Shown here: in pieces, positions 1 to 41,509 of the stretch
Position numbering within the stretch: the stretch's first letter is position 1
How the letters are laid out: each line of letters starts with the position of its first letter
Position numbers and translations under genes: made by a program
Assembly: GCF_035083965.1 (NCBI RefSeq)
Contig: NC_089728.1
Coordinates: forward strand, 19,858,955-19,922,954
Reading direction: 5' to 3'
DNA length: 64,000 nt
DNA from: Branchiostoma lanceolatum
Lineage: Eukaryota; Chordata; Leptocardii; Amphioxiformes; Branchiostomatidae
The notes under the pieces: model-generated
The model's input: only the letters and a program-made list of their open reading frames with translations
The model's database searches: none
What the model was told of the DNA's origin: nothing

Positions 1-1990
1 AGTTGAATATAAATTTTGCAAATATGAGCCTAATTTGCATATATATTTCATGGAGATTTGAGGTCTCCGAACTCTTGTTATTTTGTTTTTTTGTTTTGTT
101 ATGCTATGATTTTTTTTCTTTTTTCTATAAATTCACCCACAATTAAGAATAAAAAATATAAAATTAAGAATTAGTGTCATCTTTATTTGTATGTCCATCT
201 GGTGTTGTGGCATTTAATGAATTTTCTTCTTATAAAATGTTCTGACTGCCAAGGACTTGTAATTCTGTCCATTTTACTATGTTCTATCAGTTACAATTTG
301 TTCTTTTGTGTAGATATGTATTACTAAGCTAAATTTCCACAATTAATATTTGCCTTTCATCCATTCCTAGAACAAAGCAGAGGTTGTTTACAAGAGTCTC
401 CTTTCAGTGCTGTATTTCGTGATGAATATTCAAAACATTTCACTGTTTTTACCTCCGCCAAGCAGCCTAATTAACACATTTTCAGCCCCCCTCGGCCGAT
501 TGATCTTTAAAAATGTCTCATTTCAGATATTATGGTCGAACCCAGATTTACCATTTATATGGTACGATCGTTTCAAATCTTATCATAGGTTAAATTCTGA
601 AAACGTCTCTGCATTGAGTCCCAATGGTTTTGCTCGGTATAGTGTCAAATTTCCCTTAATTTTTTGGGGTGGGATTTTGAAAATACATCCTTTTTTGAGC
701 CAAGCTAAGCTGCGATACAGATAACACTTCCTAATTATAGAAGAGAAAGACAAATAACTGATAGAAGAAAAAGGTATGAGAACCGCTGTAACTTGTAAAT
801 CAATTTCGCCGCTTAAGCAATTTTAAAACAATGATTCAAAGACCGGAACAGTACAATGGGTCCACTACTTTAAAAAAGCGAACTGAAGAAAATAAGTCCA
901 AACATGTACAATTTAGCTCATTTTGAGATGTCATTGAATGTACACGTCTACATATCATTTTTCTCTGCCAGCTGTAAACCAATGTTATCAAAATATAACA
1001 TAAGTGCAGACCAAAACGGTGATGCAAAATGCATCGGTCCAACCAAAGAGGCTTAAAAATGAAATTTGATATGAAACCGCCTAACGTTATATATATATTA
1101 GGTCCAGCTGTAAGCGCAGAGACAGATAATCTAGGTCAGGATTTCAAAGACGGCTTATAAGACTTTCGTGAGATTGGCACCAAGAAAACAACAACAACAA
1201 CAACAACAACAAATAACACAACTTTGCGTTTTGGGACTTAAACAAAAACATTGTTCGGTTCATAGAGACATTTGGCAGCACTTCTAAACATCAAATCGGT
1301 CTTAGAAGTGGATGAAAAAACATAATTTTTCACCTCAAATTTGCATTTCTAGCTCCTGATTTTTCAAAGCTTTCTACTTGAGATATTGTACAGGAATATA
1401 AGATTTGATCGAAGTTTTTGGTATCAACAATGTCGATCTTTTGAAATACATGTAGTAGTATGGTACCTTATACATGTGTTATATGATGATTTTAAGCTTG
1501 CTTCTCCAACGTTCACAACACATATAAGGGGCTGGTCTCAATTGCAGAATATTCGATAGTACATAAATACACCACTAGTCTTCCTAGATCCAAACAAACA
1601 TTCATGAACAGGTCATGGATATGTAAAAAACACGCCACTGCTACAGTATACCACAGGGCACAACTACTTCTACTACGGTAAATTCTACAATTGCTACAAT
1701 AAGTTTCGTTATAGAAACACTACCATTGATAAAATACGCTACATGAAGTAAAAACTATTACAAAATCTGTACCATTGCTACAATACATCACATGAGATTA
1801 AAAAAGCACAACTAAAATGACTACAGTGCAGTTATTATAAATTGTAAACTACTGATATCATTGCTACGTATGCAACTCATAATTGACATGATTGGAGAAA
1901 AAATATATTTCACGTAAAGTCAGAATTACTGTTAGCGCAATTAAATTTTTTATAACCAATTGTTTACTTCGCGCGAAGCATAATCTTTGA
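1..1990. other. Intergenic, no gene recognised
   Basis: AT-rich sequence downstream of the LRR receptor gene. The open frames here (for example 407-724) lack family motifs and splice context. The only clear structure is an AAC microsatellite at about 1186-1212. Around 1630-1860 a loose repeat of the motif ATTGCTACAATA recurs. Confidence 0.7.
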
Positions 1991-4148
1991 CTATTCTTCC
2001 ACAGAGACCGTTTCATCCGAAAGAGACTTCCTGTGTTCATTTACGCTTGTCACGGTAACAGGTGAATCGCCCTGTTCACTTTCTGAACTGTCCTGAACGG
2101 AAAATTCAGTTGTTTCTTTCCGAATTGGGGTAGCCTCAGTGCCATCCGTTTTCGGTAGCGGAGAGGTCGTGGAGCAAAACGCTTCGCTGCGGTCTGAGGT
2201 TGGCCGATGGGGAGAGTTTAGCTCAGTGATATCCTTGGACGAATCATTTAAGATGGTTTCTTTTGGTTCATCTTTGCCATACATTTTGGAAACGGGGCCC
2301 TCACTAGACGCATTGTCGCTTCTATACGTCCCAGACGTGTTTCTGTACGCACCAGGTTTGTTATCGTGGGGTTTTGTACGATCACCACTGACATACTTGT
2401 CGCAGAGGTTGTTCAGCGCCCCGCAAGGAACGATTTCTGAAGAGTCAAGATCAGAAGCGTCGGACTCGCTTAAACTGTCGTGATCGCGGAGATGACCTTC
2501 AGCGTACGGCGTGATCTCATCGTCTTCGACATCATACGTTATGGCATATGGTGTGATCTTATTGTCTTTGACATCGTACGTTATGGCATACGGGTCAATC
2601 TGTTCATCTGGGTATGGGTCGCCGGCATTTTCACCTGCGTTGTTGTATGCTACCGCATAAGGAACGATCGCGCTCGACTCAGAAGGCCTGCGTGCCACGC
2701 CTTCGGCTCGGGGCGCTGGTGCCTGTTCTACTGGATTGGTTTCTCGTCTTGCTACCCATTTGTCCCCGGTGGTATACTCCCATGCTACCCTCGTTAGTAC
2801 CATCAATATGACGGCTAAAGAAGCCAGCACGACCGTCCATACGGACCTTGATGATGGCAGCGATTGTGTGAATGTTGTCGTTTGTACGTGAGTTGTTGGT
2901 TGTGTGTTGGCTGCACGTTGTGTGTTTGCTGTGGGTTCTGTCAGTGCAAGTGGTGTGCTGTGAGGCTGTGAGTAGTGTAAACTCCTCTCAAAGTATGCAG
3001 TGTAGGAACCGATTTCTGAGACAGCGGTACAGCTGAGGTTGACGAGAGTCAAGTTCTCAACAGTGCGGAGCCAAAGGGTGAAGCTGGACTTCGCCATATA
3101 GTTTGAGCATGTTGCTACTTTCCTGTAACCCTGACTTTCTCCCATCTCATTTTCTGATCCCTTACATTTCACCCAACCCTCCGCCTTTATGTCGGTTACC
3201 ACTCTAACAGCCAGGTTACCTGTCGCTAGACTGGCGTGTGTCGTTGTGTTTGTGTTGTGTGTTATGTTCATTGAATATTCAGATTCGTTGGCAAAGGCCC
3301 AGGACACTTTAGGCAGGTCCTCCCAGTACACGTTACCAGAGGCTCTGTGCTCTCGGGACTCACGATTCTGCTCTACGTTTACGATTTCGACAAATGGTGT
3401 TGGGCAGGGCAAGGTACTGGTATCAAACTGCACGGGAGAACTTCTTAACAAGGACGAGGCAGGACACCCCGCTTGTAAGGACATCTTAGCATGCCAAGGA
3501 GTACGCCCTACAGATTTCCAGCGCATCCACAGGTGTTCATACAACCCGGCGTTCGCACATGTACAGCGCACGGGATTGTTTGGCAAGAAAATATCCGTAC
3601 CAAACCTGTACATGTGCACCACAGCGGCCATAGCATTGCCCTTCGCGTTTACATACAACGAGAACCCCCCTGGTGGCCTGAACCAAAGCCCTGACAGAAA
3701 AGTCAGCTTATTCCCGGACAGGTTTATCGTCTGCAGTCGCTTGTTTGAGTGGAACGCGCCGTCTGAAATTCTGGAGATTTCGTTATACTGCAAAGACAAT
3801 AGCACGAGTTGTTCGAGCTCAACAAACATGCCTACGCTGACTGACTGGAGCTTGTTCTTAACAATATAGACGTACCGTAAAGACCGCGTTCCCTGTAGTA
3901 CCCCGGGTGCTATGTGAGAGATAGAATTCACACTTACGTCCAGCCAGTCCAGCTGTAGTCCACACAGCATGTCGGGTGCCGTCGTCAGGATTCGGTTGTC
4001 CACCAGACGGAGGTACCGGAGCTTGGGCAACCCGTCGAAGGCACCGCCCTATGATATAAACGTGGTGTCTTAAGAACAGTTGGCACACACGCACACATAC
4101 CCTGACACATACCACACACGCACACACACACGCACACGCGCGGGCGCG

Positions 4149-4192
<44 letters not shown>

Positions 4193-4193
4193 T

Positions 4194-4245
<52 letters not shown>

Positions 4246-5409
4246 ATCATACTAGTTTTTTTCTGCGGATTATCAGCTTTTTTTGAGCACGTTAAAATGC
4301 ACTACAACAGCCTCATTACTCAGATGGTTAACAATACTACTGGCTGTAATTTGGATGAATATAATAATGATATTATATAATAAATTTACATATATACAAT
4401 TCATAGGAAATGCATTGTGACTTTCGAATATAATATAAACGACTGTATCAACATTCAACACAAACACAACAAATACAGTTTAACAATTCAAACAGGAATT
4501 CATGAATCAGGCACGGATATTTTCAACATGATGTTGTAATTACACGTAATTGCACAGATAAACATTGTGCAAGCACAAGCACTGAACAAAGAAGTACAGC
4601 ATTCTTTACACATTCCTACATCAACTGTGCAAAGCCTTATATAATCAGTTCAGAGAGTGTGAAATATAAAAAAAATCTGCATTGAAGTGAGTCATTCAGA
4701 TGTCAGATCGAAAACTTTACGTCCCTTGCTACACGGCAAACAAAAAAAGGCTAGGCCATAGGGTCAGTCGCGGCGACACAACATTTTCCCTAGGCCTTAC
4801 CTCCAGGTATGTTATGTTGTTGCCTAGCAGCAGCAGTTCCTTGAGGCCCTCCATCCCCTCAAACGTGCCGCTTCTCAGGGTCTGAAGGTTGCTCCGCCAG
4901 GTGACCAGGGTCTTCACCTGTGGGAGCTTAGCAAACGCCCCTACCTCTATGGTCGTTATGTTACAGTTAACGAGCCATACGCTACAGTATGCACCACACG
5001 GCATATCTGAGAGAGCTGTGGCATCACTTCTGCTCAAGGGGCCGATGTTGTGATCGACTATCACAAGCGTGGTGACGCTCTGTTGTAAGGGACTCAGCGT
5101 GACACTCTGGACTTCCCCTGTGACATAGCTACCTGTACAGTTGTAGCAAGACAAAAGGGCCGGGGACAAACCGATTGTTTTAAAAGGTCCTTCATAAGAA
5201 GCACGATCGGATAGATCTTTGTTCGATCCGAAATCGTACCCACCGATATCATACCGGTACTTTGATCCATCATGAGTACGACTGTCGCCAACACTACATC
5301 TCACCGGTGATACCTTCTGACAGTGTTGCCAGTCCCCTGCCTCTACACACAGCACTACCAGACGTACAACCAACACTAGATAGAACTTCGCAATCCACTT
5401 TACAGCCAT
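1991..5409 (-). CDS. LRR-Ig-like single-pass transmembrane receptor, two exons
   Basis: Exon 1 is 5409-4801 and exon 2 is 4048-1991, giving 888 codons plus stop. The donor (CTGGAG|GTAAGG) and acceptor (TATCATAG|GGC) are both phase 0 and join an LRR without a break. Residues 1-24 form a signal peptide. Residues about 30-80 hold an N-terminal cysteine region and about 80-360 the leucine-rich repeats. An LRRCT cap with cysteines 365, 367, 398 and 418 follows. A tentative Ig-like domain (about 420-560), a Thr-rich stalk, one membrane helix (about 606-622) and a roughly 265-residue acidic, Ser/Thr-rich cytoplasmic tail complete the protein. The tail repeats a PYAxxY motif at about 667-719. The family acts as cell-surface recognition or adhesion receptors; lancelets have many LRR-Ig genes. 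The ligand is unknown. The ATG is supported by the signal peptide. The Ig call is weak because the first canonical cysteine is unclear. Confidence 0.85.
4049..4800 (-). other. Intron of the LRR receptor gene
   Basis: A 752-bp phase 0 intron lies between a donor read from the complement of 4799-4800 and an acceptor at 4049-4050. About 160 bp of it is CA dinucleotide repeat, and the rest is AT-rich. Confidence 0.8.
4082..4242. repeat. (CA)n microsatellite, interrupted
   Basis: Almost pure CA dinucleotides on the plus strand, interrupted by a short GC-rich piece (GCGCGGGCGCGCC) near 4137-4150 and by an ATTCTCACACAT segment near 4190. It lies inside the LRR receptor intron. Confidence 0.95.
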
Positions 5410-5875
5410 ACTGGAAACAGAAGATTTTCAAAGAATCAGCTCAGAAATGCTTAATAAAACTAAGTTAGTCCCAATACTTCAACACTGGAAAGACTGATCT
5501 AATATCGTGTCTGCCTACCCCTAAAGACCAACAAATATCCTAAATCCACGGGATAATATTACAGTTACCTGTACCACAGCGATACCCGGCCCTAGACTGT
5601 TGTTCCAACACAAGCAGGCCCGATAATGTATGCATTTGTACAAAAGGCATGTAATTATGTAGCTTCTGGGTTGGAATAATTTGTAATATTCAGCATGTGG
5701 TCGTCAAACGTTTGAAGTTGTTTTTTTCCACATTTTTGTCCGCCCAGCTGGGATTACATTTTAGTAGGAAAATTGCTGCGCGGTATTTCTTTCAAGTTTT
5801 AGTCTCCTTGATTAGTTTTTGCATGGACGGTAAAAGGTAGAGTCTGAGATGGCGCACCACATCTAAGAGTCTGGT
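5410..5875. other. Upstream region of the LRR receptor gene
   Basis: No further exon, TATA box or recognisable repeat is evident between the receptor start codon and the LINE fragment. It presumably contains the receptor promoter and 5' UTR. Confidence 0.5.
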
Positions 5876-6638
5876 TCATATACGTTGCTCTACATTTAGC
5901 AGGGTTTTGAAGTGATGGGTCCATGTCTCTGCGATCTTATCAGGGTCGCATGTCAACTTTCCAGTTCTGTCCTTAAATACTTTTCTGCTTTCCTGTACAT
6001 GTGGTTTTCTCATAGATTTTGCCACTTTGTATACTCTTTTCGTAGAGTTTTTATCATATTTATTCAATTCCATTGCTAAAGCTTCCCAGGTCTTTCTCTT
6101 TGCTTGTCTTATGACATTGTTGGTCGCATTTCGCTGTTTTAAATACTGTAGTCTAGTTTCTTGGTTCTTAACTTTCAGCCATTTCCTATATGTCTGTTTT
6201 TTATGTTTGATGATTTCTTTGACAGTGCCGTTCCACCAGGGGGTTCGCCTTTTTCTGGTACCCCCTGTTTTTTTTAATTCCATGTGTGTCGGCCGCAGTT
6301 TTGAATATTTTGTCTTGAACTTCTTTCCAGCATTGGTCCAGGTCATCTGTTTCCTGTAGAACTATCTTTTCACATTTGTTGTGATACGCTGTTTGGAACT
6401 CTGGATTTTTCAGGTTGTCAACCTTGATTTTCTTGGTTGCTCTGGGGCTGTTATTCTTTGGCTTCTTAGTGTCGAGATCAGTGATTAGGAGTCGGTGATC
6501 CGAGTCCAGAGATTCTCCTGGCATTGCTTTAACATCATTTATAATACGTTTGTCTAATGATAGTACATAGTCTATAAACCTCCGACCCGAAACTTTCCCA
6601 TTTTTGTAGGTTTGGGCCAAGGCACTACCACTACACAA
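5876..6638 (-). mobile_element. RTE-like non-LTR retrotransposon fragment (endonuclease end plus linker)
   Basis: Two overlapping minus-strand frames form one decayed coding piece. The first (6638-6201) carries the endonuclease signature SLDSDHRLLITDL. The second (6346-5876) carries a lysine-rich linker beginning TPWWNGTVKEI, typical of RTE/BovB-type LINEs between the endonuclease and reverse transcriptase. A one-base slip in the T8 run at 6268-6275 separates the frames. The reverse transcriptase that should follow at lower coordinates is missing, as is the N-terminal endonuclease half. Possible further remnant coding sequence lies at 6660-6800. The copy is dead. The RTE assignment rests on motif memory and could be a related LINE clade. 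Confidence 0.75.
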
Positions 6639-6639
6639 G

Positions 6640-7389
6640 ATTTAAGAAAATTTAATTTTTTTGACTTTGGCCACATTATGCTTGTTTTGTTTTTTTCAGG
6701 CAAAGCCTCGTAAAATTTATCCCATCCTGCTCTGTTAGATACAAGTTAACATCTGCCATTTCTGCGTCATACGGCTCAGTGATTATCCCTTTCTTTCTAT
6801 AAAGTCGGCTAGTAGATGTAAAACCCGACGTTTTGGACAAAAAACGTCTTTACTCTTTTTTCATCCATTTAATTAATCTAAGAGCAATACGTTCGGCTTC
6901 CGAGTACAGTATGATTTTGGGTTTTAGTTGAAGACCATCAGAAATACTGAAAACTATAGGAAATATTTGGTGCATCATATTAACACCTTTTGCACTGCAA
7001 AAAAAACTTGAGTGACCAGTCATTCAATAATAATGAGTCACTCAATATGTTGAACCACGCTTATACTTTATTCTGAGATAGATGAAAATACAGAACACTA
7101 AAGTATGCAAGTAAGCATGTATGATGGAACTTACATGACACTTTGGTTGACTTCACAAATGCAATCAAAGTTGTTAAAATGTTATTAATAGTGCAAAGCG
7201 AAATACATTAGGATATATGGAATGTTTTTGATCCAAATGTGAATTCAGTCAACTTGTTCTTTTGGTATTGTGGTTTCTATATATAGCTTATAGCACAGAT
7301 ATTCCTCCACCAATAAGTGAAAAAAAATCAAAGAATTATATGTCGTACTATGAGCATTTAGCAAATGTTTTGATGTTGACAAAGTGTTC
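6640..7389. other. Intergenic, possible LINE remnant then unassigned
   Basis: The stretch 6660-6800 (minus) can be read as a short open piece continuing the LINE fragment, but no motif confirms it. The remainder is AT-rich without recognised features. Confidence 0.4.
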
Positions 7390-8420
7390 CAAACCCATGC
7401 TCATGTTCCTGTGATGGTACCATATGTACCTATGGAATCATTTACCACTTAAACACTGGTGAACAGCGATTAGTGGGTAAAATGACAAACTGTCAAACAG
7501 ATGTTACACAAAGTACATCACACCATCAGGAACTTAACTATTAGTTAATCTCACCAAGTACAATGTAGACACTAGATTGTGTCTTGTACTGGTGGACTCA
7601 TTTTACATTTCTACATGGTAAACAGTGACGTATATATATGACAAACAGATGATAACAAAACAAACCAAATCACATCACCAGGGACTAAACTTAACTCTAA
7701 TTATTATCACTAAGTGTTAGTATATTTATAAGTAGATATGAACTATCATGTTCTTGTGATGATACCAAACCCATTGACTATTTCCAAACTTCTACACACG
7801 ACACAGGTAAACAGTGAAGTGCAGGTATGACAAATAGGTGTTAAACAAATCAAATCACGTGACATCATCAAGTACTAAACTTAACTATTGACCAACCAAG
7901 TGAGGATAATAGTAGATACATGGTTTGGTTTATTACGATCTTGATACATCTTACCTACTCTTCCTGTAGTACTCCTGCGATTGTACCATACCGATGGAAT
8001 CATTTACCATTACACTGGTTAACAGATCAAATCATCAGGAACTAAACTTAACTAACATTACCAAATATCATAATATGTAGAAAGTTAATATATCTAACCA
8101 TCCTGTGATGGTGCCAAACCGATGGATTCATTTCCAACTTCTACAAAAGACACCGGTTAACAATGAAGTGTGGGTAGGACGAACAGATGTTACACAAATC
8201 AAATTATATTACCAGAGACTAATCTTAACTATTGCTTGATATCACCAAGCGTTAGTATATCAATAAGTAGATACTTAAAGCAATGTTTTTGCAATGGTAA
8301 CAAATCCATGGAATCTTTTCAAAACTTATACATAAAAACTGGTGAACAGTGAAGTGTAGATATGATAAACAGTTTTTCACAACTATTTCAGAATAAATCG
8401 AATCTTTTGCGAGCATATGA
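7390..8420. repeat. Degenerate tandem array, unit about 140-210 bp
   Basis: A block recurs at least six times. It reads roughly: CCGATGGAATCATTTACCA, then ACTGGTGAACAGTGAAGTG, then ACAGATGTTACACAAATCAA, then a CATCAGGAACTAAACTTAAC segment. The AACAGTGAAGTG core falls near 7462, 7621, 7811, 8160 and 8346, with a truncated unit near 8019. A further isolated copy lies at about 8935-9060. The copies are strongly diverged, so the array is old. Confidence 0.75.
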
Positions 8421-9219
8421 CAAAATAGAATAAACCATTTCAATACAAGACAAATCGAAACGAGCCGAATTGTAAGTGGAGCCAATCACAGCATTGACCA
8501 ATCAGAAAGACACCAAGCAGGAACGAATGATGATAATAGATAGCAGATTTGAAAAAAAAATGACATGCCAAGGTTGTAGTGATATTTAATATTATCTGTG
8601 GAAATTTTGGTTTTCAAAATGAAATCTATCATCTTCTGTTCAAAAAGGACATTTTTGAATTCTGAAATGTATTCTTGATAGCATATGGGATCTATGCGTC
8701 ATACAGGAATTGTCTACTCCTATATGAGTCAGTTTCGATAGGCTACATGATGATGACGTTAATGACCCCCCTATTCCTCGGTGTATATAGTGTAATTCTT
8801 CGCTCACTCGTGTTTTAATTCGGTGGTTATAGCACATGGCCTGGCGTTATGACACCATATTCACCTCGGGCGGGTCATTAACCCTCAATTAATGATTAAT
8901 GTCACAAAGTATTTGAATACGCAGATACCTAATATACTCATGTGATAGTTCCGAACCGATGGAATCATTTTCTCCCCCAAGAGACACTGGTAAATTGTTT
9001 GTGTAGGTATGGCAAATAGCTGTCGCACACAACGAATCACTCCACAAGGGAATAACTGAAACATCAATCTACATATTTGACATATGAATGCTGCTTTTGA
9101 TGGAACCTCGTTAATGGTACCACCTAACATTTTGCACTAAACAGGGCTTGAAGACGGATGAAGTCACACCCTATCCTGCCACTCGTGTTGCTGTTCTTTG
9201 ACATAAGTTATATCTCCGG
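8421..9219. other. 3' flank of the crystallin-vWA gene
   Basis: No coding feature is recognised. One diverged copy of the 7.4-8.4 kb repeat unit lies at about 8935-9060. The gene's 3' UTR should lie here, but no clear polyadenylation signal was picked. Confidence 0.4.
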
Positions 9220-37814
<28,595 letters not shown>

Positions 37815-39570
37815 GTTGTCACGACTTTCGATAAGTAGTTAAAAATATCTAAAGTCGCTAAGAAATTTGCTGTTTTCTGACACAAAGAACTTCTCACAAA
37901 AGTAGCTATAATCCTTCTGGATCCTTCTGGGTCCCGGGGAGACGGTCATGTAAGTGATACTCCCTGGCCTGCAGGTGGTGGTGCTTAAGAAGAGATTAAT
38001 GGCCACCAGAGTCCGGCAACAGGCATTGCCAGTGACAGCAAGGCATCCGTGATTAATCACCACCAAGCCGAATAAGCTTGTAGAATTGTAGAAACTCCCT
38101 TATAAATTATGTTAATGAGCCCTTGTCCTGCATGATTTCTGTCTGATATTGTTCACCTTTACTAAGCTTCCTAATGATACAAGAATGAAATTCCAATAAT
38201 TTACTATTGTGGCATTTTCAATTAGTATTTTCTTATTAATTATGCAAAATAGGTAGCTATAACATCATTGGTATCTATCGATACCTCTCTCTTTTTCAGC
38301 TATATATGTCACATGTTTGAGAGTCCTATTTTGAAAGGCAGCAGATTTATAAACTTTCCTTGCTAATTATGTAAATTAGCTCCTGATTTGCATAATGAGT
38401 ATAAGATTATGTAAAGCATTAATCAAGCTATCTACATACCATAAATCAAGACGATCCGTTGACCATAAGTCAAGTTATTCATGTCCAAAGGTCAAAACAA
38501 ATAAATTGAAAACACCCACTGCAGCGCTAAACAAGCTGCTAGAGGGCCCAAACGTACCCAACTTACTTCATGTGGCATGGACTATCTACCACACAAAAAT
38601 CATGACCGTAGCACTTGCAGAAAATTTGGCCTCAAACTTTGGAGCTCTGCTGCAGTACTTTAGGTGCCCGCTAGGAGGCCCATCATTGAACTTGACCTTT
38701 TCCTTTAATAAACTTACCTATTCACTAGATATCGTGCACAGCCATCAACAGCTTCTCGAGTTATCCTGTCAACAAGCAAATACGCATACATAAACAGCCC
38801 GCTGCAGTACCGCAGGAACATACCAGGTGACCCATTTTTGAACTTGACATCTGTTACCACAATCTCTACGTACCCACCAAACATCATGCAGGTCCATCAA
38901 CAATACATTGAGTTATGTTGTCTACATACAAACACACTAACATAAAAAGTCCACTGGAGCACTTTAGGAAAACGCCAGGTTAACCATTTTCGAAGTTGAC
39001 CTTTGTTTTCACAACCGCCACTAACCTACCAAAAATCAGCAAGATCCGTCAAAGTTTTCTCGACTTATGATCTCGACATACATACGGACCCACTTTACAG
39101 CTGGCGTAACCGATAACATAACCTTCCCGCGAAGGCATACCTTCCCGGCGAAGGTAAATATACAACGTTTTCTTCCCCAACAGTGTGGAATGAGCACTAC
39201 CATATATACCATCATATGACACTGACCATAGACCAACAACTGATAGGTAATTGAATGAGTCTGCAGCAAAAACGTCACAATAGTAAGATAAAAACTATTA
39301 AACTCCATATCCATATCATTCTCAAGATCAAAAATCATGACCATAGCATGTACTAAACATAAAAAAAAGAAGCTTAAGCCCACATCCGGCGTCATGCTGC
39401 TTACCAAACTTTCGTTGGCCAGATGTCTTTTTGTGACGATGGAAAGTCCCAGCTAAATATGTACCTCATCGTGAGTAAGAAAAAAACCCTACCTGGCATG
39501 ATTGTACATATCGCTCAAGACAACCGATCGATGTTCCTTCCGCAGCAAAAACTTCCCAATAGAAACTTTT
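37815..39570. other. Upstream intergenic region of the crystallin-vWA gene
   Basis: No coding signal. Octamer-bearing AT repeats lie at 38090-38410, followed by three diverged tandem copies of an about 145-bp repeat at 38630-39095. Confidence 0.5.
38630..39095. repeat. Three diverged tandem copies of an about 145-bp dispersed repeat
   Basis: Each unit has GCAGTACTTTAGG..., then GAACTTGACCT, then CCATCAACA and GAGTTATC, then an A/C-rich tail (AAATACGCATACAT). Single relatives occur at 15470-15640, 20090-20300 and 29670-29890. Confidence 0.65.
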
Positions 39571-39579
39571 TATTTCGTC

Positions 39580-40058
39580 AGCGAAAGTGAAAGCACAAAT
39601 AATTCATAAACGTACCGCCGTGGACGAAAGTGAAAGCACAAATAATGCATAAACGTACCGCCGTGGACGAAAGTGAAAGCACAAATAATTCATAAGCGTA
39701 CCGCCGTGGACGAAAGTGAAAGCACAAATAATTCATAAACGTACCGCCGTGGACGAAAGTGAAAGCACAAATAATTCATAAACGTACCGCCGTGGACGAA
39801 AGTGAAAGCACAAATAATTCATAAACGTACCGCCGTGGACGAAAGTGAAAGCACAAATAATTCATAAACGTACCGCCGTGGACGAAAGTGAAAGCACAAA
39901 TAATTCATAAACGTACCGCCGTGGACGAAAGTGAAAGCACAAATAATTCATAAACGTACCGCCGTGGACGAAAGTGAAAGCACAAACAATTCATAAACGT
40001 ACCGCCGTGGACGAAAGTGAAAGCACAAATAATTCATAAACGTACCGCCAAGGACGAA
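39580..40058. repeat. 43-bp minisatellite, about 11 copies
   Basis: Unit GAAAGTGAAAGCACAAATAA followed by TTCATAAACGTACCGCCGTG and GAC, repeated head to tail with almost no variation. A single diverged copy is at about 40493-40535. It contains no spacers. Confidence 0.97.
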
Positions 40059-41500
40059 AAAAAACGAGTTATGTTGTGTACTTTTTTCATTGTATTATGG
40101 CAAGCATTATCTGACCTGGCCCAGCAAAGATGTCACACAAGGTGGAGGCAATTAGCGAGTCAAAGTCAACACAGACCACGAAACAGACCCAAGTATTTCA
40201 GATGAAGCGTACCCGGGCACAAATGTTGATCGACAGTTCTTTAGTTTTGTGTACAATGGGCGCATTAATGCGACTTTGGGCGTGGAAAGTCCAAACCTAT
40301 CATGGCACAGCCAATGTTGCCTATAGTAGTGAGTTCGTCTAGGCCAAAACATAACACCATGCTGTTTATCTAGGCTAAAAGAAAACAGCATCCAATGGAA
40401 CGTCAATATGTGACGTTACCTTGCCGTGAATAAGAAAAACTCCCCAATTAGCATGTGGTACGCTTCGCGCAAGGCAGCCAATCGCTATTTCGTCAGCGAA
40501 AGTGAAAGCACAACCTACCGACCGAGACGAAAGACCCGTGTTATGTTGTCACAGTTATATGGCCCAGTTACGTTGCTACAAAGAAAATCATTATCTGTCT
40601 TTTGCATTCTACTTGACTTTTGTGGATTGATACACAGCGTCATCTAGACCATAACATTGATACCAAGTGTTTTTTTTCCTTTTACTCCAGTCTACATTGA
40701 GTTAAAATGTGTGTTCTAGTTGAACATTAGAATTAGAAAAATAAACTACTTCTCACCTATACGTCTTCTTCGGCTTTCTCCAGTAGTGCACTATCGCTTT
40801 GGCGAAGGAGGAAGTCAAGTGGTTGCAAGTCTAATTAAGTACAATCCAGATCTAGACGTCTGACAGGACTATCACAGGCTGCCAAAGTTACCCGAGATAT
40901 CGCAAACGTGGCCTATTCCTATCGTCTAAAACAACACAATGAGTCAACCCCAAGCAAAGGAGGAACTAATGATTGGGTGCGCAAAGTAACATGGGAAGGG
41001 GGGAAAGCCATGACTCATCTGTTCAGGTGGAAAGTCCTAGCCTTTGATGTGATTATAAAAAGCATTTGGGGGGGGGGGGGGTTGTATAGGGAAACCACCT
41101 ATTTTTCAGATTCAAGTACTGTTTCGTTAAGATTAGTAGATACTATCTGATGTTGCGAGTTAAATATACTCAAACTTGATTGAGACATGGATAGATACAA
41201 TATTTAGCAAGACACCAAAATATCCGACACAATAGGTCTTACATCTACCCTAATTTGTAAATGAAACCTAGATTACTGCATGTTTATGGCTGCCACATTG
41301 GGACAATAATCATGAATAGCAACCAACATGATGGCAGTGACGTCACCTGGAGACATCCTTGAATATATTCACCAAGCAGATATTTGGGAAGGCTAAATCA
41401 TTACGTTTTCCTAGCTACCCGTTTCTGTGACAAACATTGAGTATGCGGTATGTCATAGAAAAGGGCAGCAAGGAAAACATAACGAATTAGTCGTCCAATA
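40059..41500. other. Intergenic, no gene recognised
   Basis: Several modest open frames (40017-40205, 40426-40647, 40908-41150) lack motifs or splice context. Confidence 0.5.
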
Positions 41501-41509
41501 TCTACTTGG

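Noticed and set aside
3189..3869. 226-residue plus-strand open frame
   Set aside because: It is antisense to the LRRCT/Ig exon of the receptor gene and has no motif; the minus-strand reading has clear domains and splice sites.
3858..4286. Cys/Val- and His/Thr-rich open frames
   Set aside because: They are translations of the CA/GT microsatellite in the receptor intron.
6820..6990. Possible continuation of LINE coding sequence
   Set aside because: No conserved endonuclease motif could be read in any frame.
39580..40058. CRISPR-like regular repeat
   Set aside because: The 43-bp units are directly adjacent with no unique spacers, and the DNA is from an animal; it is a minisatellite.
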